From positions 1 through 9,187 of the forward strand of contig JAPLFT010000186.1 in the NCBI GenBank assembly GCA_026390535.1: 9,187 bases of DNA, written 5' to 3'. The notes beneath the pieces were generated by a model that ran no database searches, was not told the DNA's origin, and was given only the letters and a program-made list of their open reading frames with translations. The stretch comes from Pseudomonadota bacterium. GTDB lineage: Bacteria; Bdellovibrionota; JAFGOL01. Position numbers and translations under genes: made by a program. This document shows, in pieces, positions 7,415-9,187 of the stretch (positions are counted from its first letter, which is position 1; each line of letters begins with the position of its first letter).

Positions 7415-7443
7415 TTGACATAACTGTTGTTTTAGGATATAAT
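7415..7443 (+). promoter_or_regulatory. Perfect-consensus sigma-70 promoter
   Basis: TTGACA at 7415-7420 and TATAAT at 7438-7443 are separated by exactly 17 bp, the ideal housekeeping spacing. Transcription would start near 7450 and run right into the repeat lipoprotein gene with a leader of about 73 nt. A full match at both hexamers with optimal spacing is uncommon and implies strong basal activity unless repressed or attenuated. Confidence 0.85.
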
Positions 7444-7464
7444 GCTATATATAAAATGAGCAAT

Positions 7465-7510
7465 TATCTTGTAGGTAGTTAAGTTTAATCACAAAATTAC
7501 CGACAAGATA
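7465..7510 (+). promoter_or_regulatory. Imperfect hairpin in the 5' leader
   Basis: TATCTTGT (7465-7472) is the exact reverse complement of ACAAGATA (7503-7510). Inside it, after an A-G mismatch, GGTAGTT pairs with AATTACC through one G-U wobble. This gives a stem of about 16 positions with a loop of roughly 14 nt. It lies wholly in the predicted leader and ends 2 nt before the AGAGG ribosome site. No long T-run follows, so it is not a standard terminator. It may stabilise the mRNA, bind a regulator or affect ribosome access. Confidence 0.55.
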
Positions 7511-7512
7511 CT

Positions 7513-7517
7513 AGAGG
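7513..7517 (+). promoter_or_regulatory. Ribosome binding site of the repeat lipoprotein gene
   Basis: AGAGG lies 5 nt before ATG 7523. This supports that start, which also puts a signal peptide right at the N-terminus. It abuts the 3' arm of the leader hairpin. Confidence 0.6.
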
Positions 7518-7522
7518 CTTTT

Positions 7523-9187
7523 ATGGTACGTAAGTTGTTTTTGAAAGCATTGATTTTAATGATAGTTGTTTTTACAACCTCATCTTGCTTAGAATTTGCA
7601 CATACTAACTTGAGTAATAACGATAATGGCGGCGGTAATAACAACAGCGGTGGCAACAATAATAATGGTGGTAATAATGGCGGTGAAAATAATAATTCTC
7701 CTGATATCTATCCGCCTGGTATAGGAGAAGTCGATCTTAGTCAATTAAACAGTAGTGCTCCTGTTATTGTAAGTTGGGATCCTTCCTTTGACTATGGAAC
7801 ACCTTTAAACAAATTAAAATATAAACTGGTTAAATCCCTAGATGCTTCAACCATAAACACTTTACAGAAAGCAGATAGTATAACCGGCGATGACCTGATC
7901 ATGGATTGGACCGCAAATACCACTTCATATAGTGTAAGTGGTTTACTTCCTGAGACTACTTATTATTTTGCAGTGTTAGTTAAGGATGAAACAGGGAACA
8001 AGGCTATATATACAAAGATGAAACATCCTATATGGAAGACTGTTGGTTCTTCTGGATTTTCTGATGGTCAAGCTGAATATACATCACTGGCTATTGATTC
8101 TAATAATACACCTTATGTTGCTTATACGGATTATGAAAATTCTTATAAAGCTACTGTACAAAAATTCAATGGCACTTCCTGGGAAATTGTCGGCTCTGCC
8201 GGATTTTCTGATGGTCAAGTTGACTATATATCACTGGCTATTGATTCTAATAATACACCTTATGTTGCTTATAGAAATGATACAAATTCTTATAAAGCCA
8301 CTGTACAAAAATTCAATGGCACTTCTTGGGAAATTGTCGGCTCTGCTGGATTCTCTGGTGGCGGGGCTAACTATATATCACTGGCTATTGATTCTAATAA
8401 TACACCTTATGTTGCTTATCAAGATTGTGAAAATTCTTGTAAAACTACTGTACAAAAATTCAATAGCACTTCTTGGGAAGTTGTCGGCTCTGCAGAATTT
8501 TCTGATGGTGAAGTTGCCTATACATCACTGGCTATTGATTCTAGTAATATACCTTATGTTGCTTACACGGATTATGCAAATTCTGGTAAAACCACTGTAC
8601 AAAAATTCAATGGAACATCTTGGGAAGCTGTCGGTGCGCCTGGATTCTCTGATGATGCAGTTAACTATACATCACTGGCCATTGATTCTAATGGCACACC
8701 TTACGTTGCTTATCAAAGTGCGGCAAATTCTTATGTCACAGTAAAAACACTATTAGCTATACATTATACTACGAGAGTTATTGATGCAACTCCACCTGTT
8801 GGTAGCGGTGTATATTTCAGTCAGGCAAGCGGTTTTGATCCTGTCTCTATAAGTTGGGATCCTGCTACTGATAACATAACCCCTCAAATCGAGTTAAAAT
8901 ATAAATTAGTAAACTCATTAACTGCCCCTATAGATACTATAGCCAAAGCAGAAAATTCAAATATATTGATGGATTGGTCGGAGAATACCCTTTCTTTTGA
9001 TGCAAGTGATCTACTTCCGAATACTACTTACTATTTTGCAGTTTTAGTTAAAGATATAGATGGTAATAAAGATTTATATTCATATATACAGTGGCCTAAT
9101 GTCGACAATCCTGGATTTTCTCGTACCCCAGCTTATTGTATATCACTGGCCATTGATTCTAATGGTACACCTTATGTTGCTTATCAA
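7523..9187 (+). CDS. Large repeat lipoprotein, FN3-like plus 49-aa repeats, 3' end missing
   Basis: The frame is open from ATG 7523 to the right edge (555 codons, no stop), so the C-terminus is outside the window. Residues 1-22 form a lipoprotein-type signal ending VVFTTSSC, with Cys22 the predicted lipidation site; Thr at -3 makes the lipobox atypical. Residues 32-58 are an Asn/Gly linker. An FN3-like module (about 79-170: SWDPSFD, LKYKLV, LMDW, LLPETTYYFAVLVKD) precedes five 49-residue repeats (from 171) of the form W-x2-VG-x2-GFSDG, then SLAIDSNNTPYVAY, then TVQKFNGTS. A second FN3-like module (about 439-523) follows, then a sixth repeat starting at 524. Such W/GTPYVAY repeats probably form beta-propeller blades; that is inference. 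It is likely surface-exposed, perhaps for binding; the ligand is unknown. It has its own promoter and faces away from the etf operon. Confidence 0.9.
   Translation, partial: MVRKLFLKALILMIVVFTTSSCLEFAHTNLSNNDNGGGNNNSGGNNNNGGNNGGENNNSPDIYPPGIGEVDLSQLNSSAPVIVSWDPSFDYGTPLNKLKYKLVKSLDASTINTLQKADSITGDDLIMDWTANTTSYSVSGLLPETTYYFAVLVKDETGNKAIYTKMKHPIWKTVGSSGFSDGQAEYTSLAIDSNNTPYVAYTDYENSYKATVQKFNGTSWEIVGSAGFSDGQVDYISLAIDSNNTPYVAYRNDTNSYKATVQKFNGTSWEIVGSAGFSGGGANYISLAIDSNNTPYVAYQDCENSCKTTVQKFNSTSWEVVGSAEFSDGEVAYTSLAIDSSNIPYVAYTDYANSGKTTVQKFNGTSWEAVGAPGFSDDAVNYTSLAIDSNGTPYVAYQSAANSYVTVKTLLAIHYTTRVIDATPPVGSGVYFSQASGFDPVSISWDPATDNITPQIELKYKLVNSLTAPIDTIAKAENSNILMDWSENTLSFDASDLLPNTTYYFAVLVKDIDGNKDLYSYIQWPNVDNPGFSRTPAYCISLAIDSNGTPYVAYQ
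7616..7696 (+). repeat. Low-complexity Asn/Gly linker coding tract
   Basis: Twenty-seven codons, nearly all AAT/AAC and GGT/GGC with single Asp, Ser and Glu, encode residues 32-58 just after the predicted lipidation site. This is a flexible tether between membrane anchor and first folded module. Alternating AAY and GGY runs suggest slippage or local duplication, so length may vary between strains. Confidence 0.85.
7757..8032 (+). repeat. FN3-like module, copy 1
   Basis: Residues about 79-170 carry PVIVSWDP, LKYKLVKSL, LIMDW and LLPETTYYFAVLVKD. The same landmarks recur in copy 2, with the SWDP tryptophan codons 1080 nt (360 residues) apart. The WDP and YYFAVLV edges suit a fibronectin type III-like beta-sandwich; the domain label is a judgement from pattern. 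Confidence 0.75.
8033..8767 (+). repeat. Five tandem 147-bp (49-aa) repeats
   Basis: The conserved Trp codon that opens each unit falls at 8033, 8180, 8327, 8474 and 8621, exactly 147 bp apart each time with no indels. Units share GFSDG, SLAIDSNNTPYVAY and TVQKFNGTSW; unit 5 loses the last element and drifts after its NSY. Long stretches are identical at DNA level between units 2 and 3, pointing to recent duplication or gene conversion. The conserved register also creates a spurious second open frame. Confidence 0.95.
8837..9091 (+). repeat. FN3-like module, copy 2
   Basis: Residues about 439-523 repeat the landmarks of copy 1: PVSISWDP, LKYKLVNSL, LMDW and LLPNTTYYFAVLVKD. The region between SWDP and the following Trp repeat is 7 residues shorter than in copy 1. 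With the partial repeat that follows, this shows a larger module of FN3-like plus blades being reused. Confidence 0.75.
9092..9187 (+). repeat. Sixth 49-aa repeat unit, cut by window edge
   Basis: It begins at Trp codon 9092 and keeps NPGFS, then SLAIDSNGTPYVAYQ. At DNA level the core is closest to unit 5, sharing the GCC Ala codon, the Asn-Gly codons and the TATCAA ending. A second blade array probably continues beyond the edge. Confidence 0.85.

Larger units (their letters stand above)
7247..7522. other. Divergent intergenic regulatory region
   Basis: These 276 bp separate etfB (leftward) from the repeat lipoprotein (rightward). I find no credible gene here on either strand. The region holds the two promoter candidates, the leader hairpin and a short inverted repeat, CCCAAA (7289-7294) with TTTGGG (7308-7313), that could be an operator or chance. 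Confidence 0.7.

Noticed and set aside
8043..8744. A 233-codon open frame overlapping the repeat array in another plus-strand frame.
   Set aside because: It exists because the 147-bp units keep register, so one stop-free alternative frame is copied five times. It has no matching ribosome site and is fully contained in the clearly coding lipoprotein frame.
8033..8767. CRISPR array or intergenic tandem repeat.
   Set aside because: The 147-bp periodicity is a multiple of three, stays in one long open frame and encodes a regular protein repeat; there is no short repeat/unique spacer pattern.

Overview
The window reads as a piece of an AT-rich Gram-negative chromosome. The best guess is a deltaproteobacterium in the old broad sense, or a related uncultured lineage, but this is inference. 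The pointers are a PilS/PilR-like two-component pair, a lipoprotein with the short Cys-rich modules common in myxobacteria-type genomes, a long acyl-CoA dehydrogenase with its own ETF, and heavy use of ATA, AGA and AGG codons. Leptospira-like or other spirochaete relatives are not excluded.

Layout. (1) Positions 1-3497, plus strand: the 3' part of a sensor histidine kinase with a PAS-like segment that runs off the left edge, a sigma-54-dependent response regulator (receiver, AAA+, Fis-type HTH), and, 21 bp later, a 24-cysteine lipoprotein. The tight spacing suggests one operon. (2) Positions 3494-7246, minus strand: a compact operon etfB, etfA, acyl-CoA dehydrogenase and a small conserved-hypothetical gene, with gaps of 10, 10 and 1 nt. 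The small gene is interrupted by an in-frame TAA, and its last 4 nt overlap the end of the lipoprotein gene tail to tail. (3) Positions 7247-7522: a divergent intergenic region. It holds a perfect-consensus sigma-70 promoter (TTGACA, 17 bp, TATAAT) facing right, a 46-nt imperfect hairpin in the 5' leader, and a weaker candidate promoter facing left for the etf operon. (4) Position 7523 to the right edge, plus strand: a large predicted lipoprotein, open through the end of the window. It has an Asn/Gly linker, two FN3-like modules and five regular 49-residue repeats, with a sixth beginning at the edge.

How they work together. The ETF and dehydrogenase form an acyl-CoA oxidation unit: the dehydrogenase reduces FAD and ETF carries the electrons onward. 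EtfB has the Gly-Asp-Thr-Ala-Gln-Val-Gly motif I associate with two-FAD, possibly bifurcating ETFs. The kinase and regulator sense an unknown signal and should switch on sigma-54 promoters, possibly for pili or surface proteins. Both lipoproteins look like envelope or surface proteins.

The most notable observations are the nonsense-split small gene, the two-level repeat architecture of the right-hand lipoprotein, and its near-ideal promoter with a structured leader. I see no RNA genes, insertion sequences, CRISPR arrays or convincing intrinsic terminators.
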